This document shows, piece by piece, positions 25,947 to 35,001 of a stretch of DNA of 64,000 nt. Under the pieces are notes generated by a model, which saw nothing but the letters and a program-made list of their open reading frames with translations, had not been told where the DNA came from and ran no database searches. Within the stretch, counting starts at the first letter, position 1. Each line of letters begins with the position of its first letter. The translations under genes were made by a program, and so were the position numbers. The DNA comes from G963662265 sp963668545 (lineage in GTDB: Bacteria > Spirochaetota > Spirochaetia > CADAEX01), in the NCBI GenBank assembly GCA_963668545.1, contig OY764868.1, positions 1,302,001 through 1,366,000 on the forward strand, given 5' to 3'.

Positions 25947-27023
25947 TTGATAGTCAGATATACGAAAACAGAACGGGGAAAAACCAGAAAACTGGCAATA
26001 CTATATACAAAAAAAGAACATGATATTTCAAGGCATAATATAGATCCTGAAGCCCTCTATATTTGTGATAAACTCAGAAATGAGGGGCATCAGGCCTATA
26101 TTGTCGGGGGTGCGGTAAGGGACCTGGTAATCAAAAAAGTTCCCAAGGATTTCGATATTGTAACAGATGCACTCCCCGGACAGATAAAAAAACTCTTCAG
26201 ACATTCAAGAATAATCGGAAAGCGGTTCAGGCTTGTTCATGTCTATCTCGGTTCAAGGATATATGAGGTATCAACATTCAGATCAAACAGAGGCCAGGAC
26301 GGGGATAATAACAGTTTCGGAACAATGAAAGAGGATGTTTTCAGGAGGGATTTTTCCATAAATGCACTCTATTATGATCCGAAAGATGAATATATTATTG
26401 ATTTTATCAATGGTTTCCGTGACCTTAAAAAGAGAAAGGTAAAACCTGTCATCCCGCTCAAGACAATATTTCTTGAAGATCCTGTCAGGCTGATCAGAGC
26501 TGTCAAGTACTCGGTTATGATTGAGGGGGAAATACCTTTTTTCCTGAGAATGAGGATGAAAAAACATTCCAGGGAAATCATGTATACATCACCATCCCGT
26601 CTGACTGAAGAGATACTTAAAATACTCAAAATGGATAATACTGCAGCTGTTCTCAGAAAACTTGCAGTTTCTGGAATATTCAAATATATTCTGCCCGGAG
26701 TATTTGAGATGCAGAAAAACAGCTATTTCTATGAAAGTCTTGAAAAATATGACAGGGATAAGGAAAAGGGAAGAAAAAATACAGAGAACATAAGTGTAGT
26801 TCTTCAACCTATAATCGAAGACTTTATTCTGAATTTCATCTGCTTCGACAGAGAGGAAAAATATTCTTTAAGAGAAATAACTGAAGATGTCAAATCCTAT
26901 CTCAGGCCTATCACTCCTCCGAATAAGGATATTTCGGAAGCAGTCAGAAAAATACTTAAACGCAACGGTATAAGACTAAAGAATGTCAGAAGACCTTCAA
27001 TAAAGAATAATCTGAAAAAATAA
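25947..27023 (+). CDS. PcnB-type poly(A) polymerase / tRNA nucleotidyltransferase
   Basis: A 358-aa class II nucleotidyltransferase. The head domain shows YIVGGAVRDLVIKKVPKDFDIVTDA with the GG(x)VRD motif and the catalytic DxD, then RIIGKRFRLVHV, FRSNRGQDG and EDVFRRDFSINALYY (motif RRDF.INAL). The neck follows in EDPVRLIRAVKY. The family covers both poly(A) polymerases and CCA-adding enzymes; the RRDFSINAL and IGKRFRLVHV patterns fit the PcnB side. As tRNA-Phe here lacks an encoded CCA, a CCA-adding enzyme is needed somewhere in the genome. Start is TTG at 25947 after a weak GGAACAGGG site. Confidence 0.85.
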   Translation: MIVRYTKTERGKTRKLAILYTKKEHDISRHNIDPEALYICDKLRNEGHQAYIVGGAVRDLVIKKVPKDFDIVTDALPGQIKKLFRHSRIIGKRFRLVHVYLGSRIYEVSTFRSNRGQDGDNNSFGTMKEDVFRRDFSINALYYDPKDEYIIDFINGFRDLKKRKVKPVIPLKTIFLEDPVRLIRAVKYSVMIEGEIPFFLRMRMKKHSREIMYTSPSRLTEEILKILKMDNTAAVLRKLAVSGIFKYILPGVFEMQKNSYFYESLEKYDRDKEKGRKNTENISVVLQPIIEDFILNFICFDREEKYSLREITEDVKSYLRPITPPNKDISEAVRKILKRNGIRLKNVRRPSIKNNLKK

Positions 27024-27036
27024 AGTTTTCTTTTAT

Positions 27037-27906
27037 TTATCTGCTGAGCAGGTTTTCAATTTTAAGATTGACCTCATTAATTATAACCCCGGCATATCTT
27101 TCAATATTGTTTATTACATACTGCTGAAAACTGTGTATTTTTCCGGAAAGCTGTGTCCTGTAGGGGACCTGTATGTAAAGCTTGATCCTGTATCCTGTAA
27201 GATCATTTTTCACTTTGACTTTCTTTATTTTAATTGTATGGTCAAATTCATCAGCACAGTGAATAATCATCTGTGTAAGTGCAGTTTCCGATATTGTTAC
27301 CTTCCCCTTTTTCTGTGAAAAATCCGGCTGTACAACAGTTTTCTCATAATACTTTTCTTTCCCCTTGCCAATCCTGAAAATTTTTCTCTTTACAAAAACC
27401 TTTACTGAATCATAGATGATATGCGAGTAATCCCTCTGAATTTCTACAGTGGGAACAGGTATAATATGTTTTCCCTCCATGTGGCGGGATTTAATTGCCA
27501 TATTGATTTCTTCCTCAGTTGCTATATCCTCGATATGTATTAATTTTGATATATGGGGCAGTTTAAGTCTTCTTGTTATCTTCCTTACCATCTTTTCTGA
27601 TGTTCCGAGGATAAGGATTCTCTTGAAACTTGTACTTTGAAGGGCCTGGATAACTTCATTTCGGTGTTCCGCTTCATCAAACAGTGCTGTTTTAATAGCT
27701 CCGAGAAATGCTGATTCCTTTTTGGCTGATTTACCGGCAATTATACTGTTTTCCTTTATAAGAAGACCGTCATCAATAATCAGATCAATCCCGTATTTTT
27801 CAGCTATGAGTTTTGCCCTGAAGCTTTTTCCTGTTCCGCTTTTGCCGACAAGGGCAAAAACCTTGATACCTTTGAAGAGCCACAAAATAAAGTAAAAAAA
27901 TTTCAT
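27037..27906 (-). CDS. P-loop NTPase fused to an Asp23/Gls24-like domain, function unknown
   Basis: A 289-aa protein. The N-terminal P-loop is GKSGTGKS (residues 20-27), followed by IDLIIDDGLLIK, which could hold a Walker B acid, and an ILGTSEKMVRKITRRL helix. The C-terminal 100 residues have the Asp23/Gls24 (YloU-like) pattern: GKVTISETALTQMI at the start and an ending like NNIERYAGVIINEVNLKIENL. The P-loop part resembles nucleotide kinases or ATPases and I cannot name a substrate. The ATG at 27906 has TATATT exactly six nt upstream and no ribosome binding site; a TTG at 27924 is the alternative start. Confidence 0.65.
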   Translation of the reverse strand: MKFFYFILWLFKGIKVFALVGKSGTGKSFRAKLIAEKYGIDLIIDDGLLIKENSIIAGKSAKKESAFLGAIKTALFDEAEHRNEVIQALQSTSFKRILILGTSEKMVRKITRRLKLPHISKLIHIEDIATEEEINMAIKSRHMEGKHIIPVPTVEIQRDYSHIIYDSVKVFVKRKIFRIGKGKEKYYEKTVVQPDFSQKKGKVTISETALTQMIIHCADEFDHTIKIKKVKVKNDLTGYRIKLYIQVPYRTQLSGKIHSFQQYVINNIERYAGVIINEVNLKIENLLSR

Positions 27907-28198
27907 AAAACAAATATAACACAAAAAAAATTAAAAGAAAGATGGAAAATGAATATTCATCATTCAATTTCATCTGTTGATGAACCTGTAAAACATAATA
28001 ATCAAATCAGTTGCAGGAAGGAATAAATCAGTTATATTATTAAAGGACAATTGTATTGACAGTACAAATATTCAGCCTGAGCACTGGATTAAAATGGTTG
28101 AAACAGTCAGGGACAGACAAAAGACTATGATTCTGTGAAAAAAATGTTCTATACTCCGGTGAGCCGGGATATTATTCCTATGCCTTAAAGAAACAGGA

Positions 28199-29263
28199 TT
28201 AATATTTATCAATATAATCCATGAATTGACTGATTTCATTTCTGCTGAATAATTTTCCTGCATATTTTATAAAATAATCGGGAAGAGGAGCAGTGATAGT
28301 TTTAAAACCTGTGATATCAGAGTATTCCCTGAGAACAATCCTGTATGAATGAAGCAGATAAAAGGGAATTGAACTGCTTCCTCCGTATTTTTTATCACCT
28401 GTAAGGGGGTGGGAGTTGATCTCTCCCTGTTTTCGTATCTGATGATATCTTCCTGTTGGAATAGTCACAAGGGCCAGTGTATGACTGCTTCCTGTAATAA
28501 CCGGATTTACAATTGTAACAGCCTTTTTTGCATCAGTGTTCTGCAGCCCGGAATCAGGTGAAACAGATTTTTTAAGCTTTCTATCCTGGTAAATTGAGTT
28601 TTCCCATTTTACAGTACTTTCAATTTTTCCGTCAAACAGGGCTATGTAGCATTTTTCAGTTTTTCCGTTTCTCAGCATCTCGGAAAAAACCCTTGCCCCT
28701 TCTATGGATTTGCCGAACAGAATAAGACCTGAAGTATTCCTGTCAAGACGGTGAAGAGGCCCAGGGCTGAACGTCAGGGAGAAAGAAGTTTTATCTTTAA
28801 GGTAGAGTCTGACCGATTCTTCAAGAGTGGCAGTTTTTTTACTGCTGAACCCTCCCGAATGAACAGCAGTTCCCCTTTTCTTGTTGACTGCAATAATGTT
28901 TTCATTTTCGAAAATCACAGCATTCTTTAATTCTGCAGATGATTCATGTATCGTATTACTGTTTTTTTCTTTTTTAAGTGATGAATATTGATTATCAAAA
29001 TCAGAAAAATCATAAATATTATTATCAGATAATTCAGAACAGGTTTTTTCTGAAAGTGAAATATGGATATCAATACTATCACCCTCACAGACCCTGCAGT
29101 CCGGTTTTATTTTTTCTCCGTTAATTCTTATACGGCCGTTTCTTATTTCCCTGTATATAACTGAAAGAGAGACTTCCGGAAAAACTTTTCTTATAATCCT
29201 GTCAGCCCTTTTACCTGAGTCATTTTTACCAGTTACAGCGGCTGTTTTAAATTTACTGTTCAA
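28199..29263 (-). CDS. RluA-family pseudouridine synthase with S4 domain
   Basis: A 354-aa protein. The N-terminal S4 RNA-binding domain (about 20-75: RADRIIRKVFPEVSLSVIYREIRNGRIRINGEK) is followed by a catalytic RluA/RluC/RluD-type domain with AVNKKRGTAVHSG, the catalytic-Asp motif HRLDRNTSGL and the PTGRYHQIRKQ motif. It isomerises uridines in 23S rRNA or tRNA. The S4 domain favours the RluC/RluD subgroup. A charged linker of about 40 residues separates the two domains. The start is TTG at 29263 with a weak upstream GGAT. Confidence 0.9.
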   Translation of the reverse strand: MNSKFKTAAVTGKNDSGKRADRIIRKVFPEVSLSVIYREIRNGRIRINGEKIKPDCRVCEGDSIDIHISLSEKTCSELSDNNIYDFSDFDNQYSSLKKEKNSNTIHESSAELKNAVIFENENIIAVNKKRGTAVHSGGFSSKKTATLEESVRLYLKDKTSFSLTFSPGPLHRLDRNTSGLILFGKSIEGARVFSEMLRNGKTEKCYIALFDGKIESTVKWENSIYQDRKLKKSVSPDSGLQNTDAKKAVTIVNPVITGSSHTLALVTIPTGRYHQIRKQGEINSHPLTGDKKYGGSSSIPFYLLHSYRIVLREYSDITGFKTITAPLPDYFIKYAGKLFSRNEISQFMDYIDKY

Positions 29264-29321
29264 CTTCTTTTCTATCCTTTAACTACTTGACAATACAACT
29301 GCTACATAAGACTATATCTTT

Positions 29322-29801
29322 ATGCAGGAAACCGGTTTTTACTATATCAACAGATTTTTTCATAATCCTGTATTTCTGTCAGCTGTTTTCAGCTGGTTTA
29401 TTGCACAGTTTATAAAAACTGTTATTGCTGTACTTTATCCAATGCAGAAACCGATAAAATACTATCTCGGTATGCTATTATGGAAGACAGGGGGAATGCC
29501 GTCAAGCCATTCAGCACTTGTTACTTCTGTGGCTGTTTCTGCAGGTTTTCAGGAAGGATTCAACAGTTCACTGTTTATTTCTCTAAGCTGTTACGGCCTG
29601 CTTGTAATACGCGATTCTGTAGGGGTAAGAAGGTCTGCAGGTCTCCAGGCAATAATGCTTAACAGGCTCGGCAGGGAACTTGAGAGAAGAAACGGTATAC
29701 CATTCAGGCCGGTCAAGGAAATAAACGGACACACTGCATCTGAAGCAATTATCGGATCGCTTATCGGCTTTTTCATAGCTGTAGCTTTTAACAGCCTTTA
29801 G
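29322..29801 (+). CDS. Divergent PAP2-family membrane protein (DUF212)
   Basis: A 159-aa integral membrane protein with the divergent PAP2 motifs GGMPSSHSALVTSVA, IRDSVGVRRSAG and NGHTASEAIIGSLIG, and four or so hydrophobic segments. These resemble acid phosphatase/vanadium haloperoxidase active-site motifs, and plant and bacterial members are called DUF212. The substrate is unknown. It is divergent from the RluA-type gene. TTGACA lies at 29287-29292 but no good -10 box stands at the normal spacing. No ribosome binding site precedes the ATG. The next gene starts 11 nt later. Confidence 0.87.
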   Translation: MQETGFYYINRFFHNPVFLSAVFSWFIAQFIKTVIAVLYPMQKPIKYYLGMLLWKTGGMPSSHSALVTSVAVSAGFQEGFNSSLFISLSCYGLLVIRDSVGVRRSAGLQAIMLNRLGRELERRNGIPFRPVKEINGHTASEAIIGSLIGFFIAVAFNSL

Positions 29802-29812
29802 CAGGAATATTA

Positions 29813-31417
29813 ATGACAGATATTGATTTAATTTTAAGAAAAAAAACTAATTTACCTGTTATCCTCATTCTTATTATTGCAGCAACAGCTCTTTTTTCAG
29901 TTCTTGATGAAACACCTTCAAAAAAGCATTCATTCTGGCCGGGATATCATCTTCTTCTGGTAAGCCGGAATAATGACAGTTCACTGGAATATATAAGTGA
30001 TCTGCTGGTTGGGGAGAAGATTTTTGACGAGATTGTTTCTAAATACAATACTGAAATTGAATACAGTAACTATAACAAACTTGAAAAAATCAGAATCAGC
30101 AGTCTTGAAAAGAGATTCAATCAGCAGGATCCTCGTTATGACAGTTTTATGAAAAAAGTTCCTAATTACTTTGAAACTGAATCTGAAGGGGTGAGAAAGG
30201 ATATTATCTATATCAAAACACTGCTAACTGAAAGGAGAACAGAATCAGTTTTAGAAAATATTCTGCCTGATAATACAGAATGGGAAATTGCATCTGTAAA
30301 CCTGAAAAAATCAGTATTTATCAATTCTGCAGTTTTTCTTCTTATAATTGCTTCGCTTGTTTATGTAAAAAAAATGAAATCCGCTTTTTTCTTTTTAACT
30401 GCAGCCCTCTGGACAGTTGTTATTCTGAAAACTGATGCCGTTTTTTTTTGTATTGCAGTAATAAATATAGTTTTTGTAAGCTATAATATTGAAATAATTG
30501 AACTTATACTGAGAAACTGGTTCGACAGCAGAAAATTCAGCATAGATATAATTGTAAACAGAAAAAGCATTGTCATAGGTGTTTCTGTATTTCTTTTTTC
30601 CAATCTTGTTCTGGCAGTTGTTAATCCTTCAATTAAATCCTTTATAATACTATATGCAGCTGTTTCTGCTGAATCTGCAATTCTTTTTCTTGATCTTGCA
30701 TACAGCCTGAAAAAGGCTACAGGATATATTCACAGGATTTTCAGCTGTGTTCCGATTCTTGAAACAAATAAAAGCAGGATTTTTGACAGATGGCTTATAA
30801 TAAAGCCTGTTTACTTTTATTTATTTGTTCTCCTGGTTTCTATTCCTTCTGTTTTTTTTATGCAAGGGAAAAGCACAAGTCAGATTCCTCAGCCTGTTGA
30901 TATTGCGGGAAAAAGCGGGATAGAAAGTTTTGCAGATATGAAAACACTTTCTGAAGCATTTCCCCTGAAAAAAATGGGGGAAAAAGATAGTTACCTGCCT
31001 GATGTTTCCGATTATTTTAAACACCTTGCATATCAGATAAGAATGCCTTATGAATCTGATTATTCACTTCCTGAACAGAATGAATCGATAAATATTTCTC
31101 ATTATATTTTAAATAAAAATAACTTTCAGGAAGAAAAAAAGAGTGCCTACCTGTTTACAGATTCATGGTTAAAAGATAATATTATTCGCATTAAAGAGGG
31201 CGGATTAACAGGGCTGATGCTGTCAGCTGATAATCCTGTAAAAGTTGTTTTTACAGATACTTCAGAGATTGTTGATCCTGTTCTTTTTTTATGCATATAT
31301 TGTATTTTCTATATTTTTCTGATTTTAATGGTTGTCTGGAAAGAGAAATCAGGAAAAACAAATTATGAAAAACATATATTACCTGTAATAAAAAGGAGAA
31401 AACAGCAAGCGGCATGA
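29813..31417 (+). CDS. Unrecognised multi-pass membrane protein linked to the Rnf operon
   Basis: A 534-aa protein with one N-terminal transmembrane helix (about 14-31), a polar domain of about 135 residues, a cluster of about six helices (about 168-350), a second polar domain (about 355-490) and a final helix near 492-512 with a basic tail. I recognise no family. Gly or Pro catalytic motifs and cysteine clusters are absent, so it is not obviously an electron carrier. It overlaps rnfC by 4 nt (ATGA), so it is translated with the Rnf complex and may be an assembly or accessory factor, or a separate transporter that shares the transcript. Confidence 0.75.
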   Translation: MTDIDLILRKKTNLPVILILIIAATALFSVLDETPSKKHSFWPGYHLLLVSRNNDSSLEYISDLLVGEKIFDEIVSKYNTEIEYSNYNKLEKIRISSLEKRFNQQDPRYDSFMKKVPNYFETESEGVRKDIIYIKTLLTERRTESVLENILPDNTEWEIASVNLKKSVFINSAVFLLIIASLVYVKKMKSAFFFLTAALWTVVILKTDAVFFCIAVINIVFVSYNIEIIELILRNWFDSRKFSIDIIVNRKSIVIGVSVFLFSNLVLAVVNPSIKSFIILYAAVSAESAILFLDLAYSLKKATGYIHRIFSCVPILETNKSRIFDRWLIIKPVYFYLFVLLVSIPSVFFMQGKSTSQIPQPVDIAGKSGIESFADMKTLSEAFPLKKMGEKDSYLPDVSDYFKHLAYQIRMPYESDYSLPEQNESINISHYILNKNNFQEEKKSAYLFTDSWLKDNIIRIKEGGLTGLMLSADNPVKVVFTDTSEIVDPVLFLCIYCIFYIFLILMVVWKEKSGKTNYEKHILPVIKRRKQQAA

Positions 31418-32739
31418 AATCTTTAAAAACTTTTCCCAAAGGTGGAATTCATCCGGGTGATTACAAGGATTTAACCAACAGTATCGGGATCCAGAATGCT
31501 CTGATTAAAGACCTGTTTGTTATTCCAATGTCACAGCATATAGGAGCTCCGGCTGAATGTCTTGTCGCCCCCGGCGATGAGGTGAAAGAAGGGATGCTTA
31601 TTGGTAAAGCATCAGGATTTATTTCTGCAAATATTCATTCTCCGGTTCCCGGAACAGTCAAGGAAATAACAGATGTGTATCTTGCAAGCGGAATGAAAAG
31701 CAAAGCAGTTGTTATAGAACCCTCAGGATCATTTGACCAGCTCGGCCGGAATATTCAGGCAGTTGACTGGAGTTCTCTTTCTGTTGAAGAACTTAAAAAC
31801 AAGATATTTGAAATGGGGATTGTCGGTCTCGGAGGAGCAACATTTCCAGCCAATGTGAAATATGCAGTTCCAGCAGATTCCAAAGTTGAATCACTGGTAA
31901 TCAATGCAGTTGAATGTGAACCATATCTTACAGCTGACCACAGACTCATGCTTGAGAAAACAGAGGAAATATTTACAGGATTGAAAATCCTTAACATGAT
32001 TCTTGAACCTGAAAATATTTTTATCGGAATTGAGGCAAACAAGCCTGATGCAATTGAGATAATGGACAAATATGCTTCTGAATCTGAACTTAATATTGAA
32101 GTTGTTCCGCTTAAGCTCAAATATCCCCAGGGAGATGAAAAACAGCTGCTTAAGGCTGTTCTTGACCGGGAAGTTCCATCTGGAAAACTTCCAATTCATA
32201 TCGGCGCTGTAGTATCAAATGTGGGAACTGTTTTTTCAGTTTATGAGGCAGTGGTTTTCAACAAGCCGCTTATTGAAAGGGTTGTAACAATATCGGGAAA
32301 GGGAATTAATAATCCGTCAAACCTCAAGGTTCGAATCGGTACAAAAGTCGGAGATATCATTGAAGACTGCGGCGGACTTACAGATGATGCTGTGAAACTT
32401 GTTATGGGTGGACCCATGATGGGATTTACAATGTGCAGTCTTGATACACCAGTTATCAAAGGGACATCAGGTATTCTTGCTCTTACTGCTGCTGAGGTAA
32501 AGGGAAGCAGGCAGACTGCCTGTCTTAACTGCGGTCGATGTACCCGTGCCTGTCCTATGGGGCTTTCCCCAACCAGACTTTATAAAAACATTGACTTCGG
32601 CAATTATGATGCGGCAATGAGAATGAATCTTATGGACTGTAAAGAATGCGGATGCTGTGCCTATACCTGTCCGGCAAATATCCCTCTCGTACAGGGGATG
32701 AGACTTGGTAAGAGAATGGCCAAAAAGAAGGTAAAATAA
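31414..32739 (+). CDS. rnfC: Rnf complex subunit RnfC
   Basis: A 441-aa NADH-binding peripheral subunit. An N-terminal barrel-sandwich/RnfC domain (HIGAPAECLVAPGDEVKEG) precedes a Nqo1/51-kDa-like FMN and NADH domain (GIVGLGGATFPANVKY, NAVECEPYLTADHRLM). Two 4Fe-4S clusters are encoded near the end: CLNCGRCTRACP and CKECGCCAYTCP. RnfC exchanges electrons with NADH on the cytoplasmic face. It opens the order C-D-G-E-A-B that is typical for complete Rnf operons. There is no long C-terminal repeat region such as that of E. coli RsxC. Confidence 0.96.
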   Translation: MKSLKTFPKGGIHPGDYKDLTNSIGIQNALIKDLFVIPMSQHIGAPAECLVAPGDEVKEGMLIGKASGFISANIHSPVPGTVKEITDVYLASGMKSKAVVIEPSGSFDQLGRNIQAVDWSSLSVEELKNKIFEMGIVGLGGATFPANVKYAVPADSKVESLVINAVECEPYLTADHRLMLEKTEEIFTGLKILNMILEPENIFIGIEANKPDAIEIMDKYASESELNIEVVPLKLKYPQGDEKQLLKAVLDREVPSGKLPIHIGAVVSNVGTVFSVYEAVVFNKPLIERVVTISGKGINNPSNLKVRIGTKVGDIIEDCGGLTDDAVKLVMGGPMMGFTMCSLDTPVIKGTSGILALTAAEVKGSRQTACLNCGRCTRACPMGLSPTRLYKNIDFGNYDAAMRMNLMDCKECGCCAYTCPANIPLVQGMRLGKRMAKKKVK

Positions 32740-33824
32740 TGAAAGATGATAAATTGTTTTTGGTATCAAGTTCACCTCAGATCCATCATCCTGATTCAAC
32801 AGCCAGAATCATGCTTGATGTAATATTTGCTCTTATACCTGCAGGTATCTGGGGAATTTATGTTTTCGGCATAAGAGCGCTTGTTGTTGTTGCTGTATCT
32901 ATTGTTTCAGCTGTTTTATGTGAATATCTTTTGGGAAAAGTATCAGGCAGGACTACTGTTGATGATTACAGTGCTCTTCTTACAGGTCTTCTGATAGGGT
33001 ATAACATGCCTGCCGATGTAAAGTTATATGTTCCGGTTATTGCATCAGCCTTTGCAATTATTGTTGTAAAATGGTCATTCGGAGGCCTGGGCGGCAATAT
33101 GATGAATCCTGCCCTTGCAGGACGTGTTTTTGTATTTTTTTCATGGACAGGAACTATGACAAAATGGAAAGCGCCTGTGACCAACATGGGAATTGATTCA
33201 ATAAGCGGTGCATCACCTCTTGGATATCTTAAAACCGGACTTATGGATTTTTCCGGTAAAGTTACCGGTCCGATGGAATTCCTGAAGGATTATCCCAAAA
33301 CCGCATCTGATACAGGACTTACAGAATGGTTTAATTCAGCGTTCGGTGCAAAAATAGACGGGGGATACTTTGACCTTTTCCTTGGAAATATTTCCGGATG
33401 CATAGGTGAAGTTTCAGCGCTTCTTCTTATTATCGGTGGAGTATATCTTCTCATAAGAAAAGTAATAACATGGGAAATCCCTGCTGCATACCTTGTATCA
33501 TTCTCAGTCCTGATATGGATTTTTGACGGACTCAGATTCGGGAACGGATTATTCTCAGGCGATATTATGTTTAATCTGCTTTCAGGCGGTCTTATGCTTG
33601 GCGCCCTTTATATGGCGACAGATATGGTTACTTCACCTTTGACAGGAAAGGGGCAGATCATTTTCGGAATAGGATGCGGTTTCCTCACATTCCTGATAAG
33701 AGTTTACGGATCATTTCCTGAAGGGGTATCTCTTGCAATTATCCTCATGAATATCTTTGTCGCAATGATAGACAGGACAACAGCTCCAAAAATGTTCGGT
33801 GCTCTTAAAAAGGGGAACAAGTAA
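32739..33824 (+). CDS. rnfD: Rnf complex subunit RnfD
   Basis: A 361-aa membrane subunit of the NqrB/RnfD family with about nine hydrophobic segments. The covalent-FMN attachment motif is D153-S-I-S-G-A-S159 (DxxSGAT/S), with Ser159 as the predicted flavin-bearing residue in place of the usual Thr. The GGNMMNPALAGR segment precedes it. It overlaps rnfC by 1 nt and rnfG by 1 nt. RnfD and RnfG carry flavins across or along the membrane during Na+ or H+ translocation. Confidence 0.95.
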   Translation: MKDDKLFLVSSSPQIHHPDSTARIMLDVIFALIPAGIWGIYVFGIRALVVVAVSIVSAVLCEYLLGKVSGRTTVDDYSALLTGLLIGYNMPADVKLYVPVIASAFAIIVVKWSFGGLGGNMMNPALAGRVFVFFSWTGTMTKWKAPVTNMGIDSISGASPLGYLKTGLMDFSGKVTGPMEFLKDYPKTASDTGLTEWFNSAFGAKIDGGYFDLFLGNISGCIGEVSALLLIIGGVYLLIRKVITWEIPAAYLVSFSVLIWIFDGLRFGNGLFSGDIMFNLLSGGLMLGALYMATDMVTSPLTGKGQIIFGIGCGFLTFLIRVYGSFPEGVSLAIILMNIFVAMIDRTTAPKMFGALKKGNK

Positions 33825-34378
33825 TGAAAAATATATTAGTTATCGGTTTTAAACTGACAATAATCTGTGCTGCGGCAGCTCTCTGTCTCGGGATGGTTAA
33901 TGCAGTTACTGCACCCCGGATTGCCGAGCTTAAAAAAATTGCCCTTGCAGATGCTCTTACAGTAATAAACAGGACAGGGACTCCCGGTGATGAAGTTGTT
34001 ATTAAAGATGACAGCGTCGTTAAAGGTTATTATCCTGTAAAACTTGATACAGGTGATATGAAGGGGTATATACTTACTCTCAGGGGCGACGGATATGCAG
34101 GGGACCTGAAAATTCTTGCAAACTATGAGAAAACAGGAAAGCTGATTGCATGTGTTCTTATGGATAACCAGGAAACACCCGGACTTGGCAAGGAAGCTGA
34201 AAAAATAGAATATATGGAAAAATACAGGGGTTTCGGGGATGATTCTGCAATACCTGTAAAAAAGAGTCAGCTTTCAGCAGAGGATGCTGATGCAATTGGA
34301 GGAGCTACAATAACCTTTGTCGGGATAGGCAAAGCGCTTGATTACGGCTCAAACTATGTAAAAAAATTAGGAGAATAG
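33824..34378 (+). CDS. rnfG: Rnf complex subunit RnfG
   Basis: A 184-aa protein with one N-terminal transmembrane helix and a periplasmic FMN-binding domain. The motif is D156-A-I-G-G-A-T162, with G159 where the family has Ser or Thr (DxxS/TGAT). Thr162 is still available for ApbE-type flavinylation. Other family segments, such as DNQETPGLGKEAEK, are intact. It lies between rnfD (1-nt overlap) and rnfE (2-nt gap). No apbE gene is in the window. Confidence 0.93.
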   Translation: MKNILVIGFKLTIICAAAALCLGMVNAVTAPRIAELKKIALADALTVINRTGTPGDEVVIKDDSVVKGYYPVKLDTGDMKGYILTLRGDGYAGDLKILANYEKTGKLIACVLMDNQETPGLGKEAEKIEYMEKYRGFGDDSAIPVKKSQLSAEDADAIGGATITFVGIGKALDYGSNYVKKLGE

Positions 34379-34380
34379 CC

Positions 34381-34992
34381 GTGTTAAAGGAATTTACTAA
34401 AGGACTTTTCAAAGAGAATCCTATTTTTATAATTGTTCTCGGACTCTGTCCCGCTCTGGGTGTTTCAACAAAAGTGATAAATGCTCTGGGGATGGGCGCC
34501 GGAGTAATCTTTGTTCTTCTGTGTTCAAACATTCTTGTTTCCCTTTTAAAGGATTTTATTCCGGACAAGGTGAGAATCCCTTCATATATTGTTATTATAG
34601 CTTCCTTTGTAACAATTGTTGAAATGGTAATGCAGGCATATTCACCTGCACTCTATAAAAACCTTGGAGTTTTTGTACCGCTTATTGTAGTAAACTGTGT
34701 AATTCTGGGCAGGGCAGAGGCATTTGCAAATAAAAACACTGTTCTGCCGTCTATTATGGATGGTCTTGGAATGGGTCTGGGATTCACAATAGGACTTGTG
34801 CTTATTGCTGTTGTCCGGGAAATACTTGGAGCAGGTACGATAACAATATTTCCGATTGGAAGCTTTGACGGTGTTATTCCGATTCCCGGACTGGTAAACT
34901 CTCCTGTACGTGTAATCGGACTTGCTGCCGGTGCCCTTCTTGTTATGGGGTATCTAAAAGCATTTTTCAACTGGTACCTGGACAGGAAATAG
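34381..34992 (+). CDS. rnfE: Rnf complex subunit RnfE
   Basis: A 203-aa six-helix subunit of the RnfA/RnfE/NqrD/NqrE family. It shows NPIFIIVLGLCPALGVSTKV with the conserved Cys in the first half and PLIVVNCVILGRAEAFA with the second conserved Cys. These paired cysteines hold the intramembrane 2Fe-2S cluster formed with RnfA. The start codon is GTG at 34381, 2 nt after rnfG. It is inverted in topology relative to RnfA. Confidence 0.95.
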   Translation: MLKEFTKGLFKENPIFIIVLGLCPALGVSTKVINALGMGAGVIFVLLCSNILVSLLKDFIPDKVRIPSYIVIIASFVTIVEMVMQAYSPALYKNLGVFVPLIVVNCVILGRAEAFANKNTVLPSIMDGLGMGLGFTIGLVLIAVVREILGAGTITIFPIGSFDGVIPIPGLVNSPVRVIGLAAGALLVMGYLKAFFNWYLDRK

Positions 34993-35001
34993 GGGGAGAT
35001 A

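Noticed and set aside
27925..28198. Small gene between the P-loop protein and the RluA-type gene
   Set aside because: Only short reading frames (for example 14 codons at 28094) without ribosome binding sites; no RNA family recognised. The CCGG-TGAG-CCGG element has no T run.
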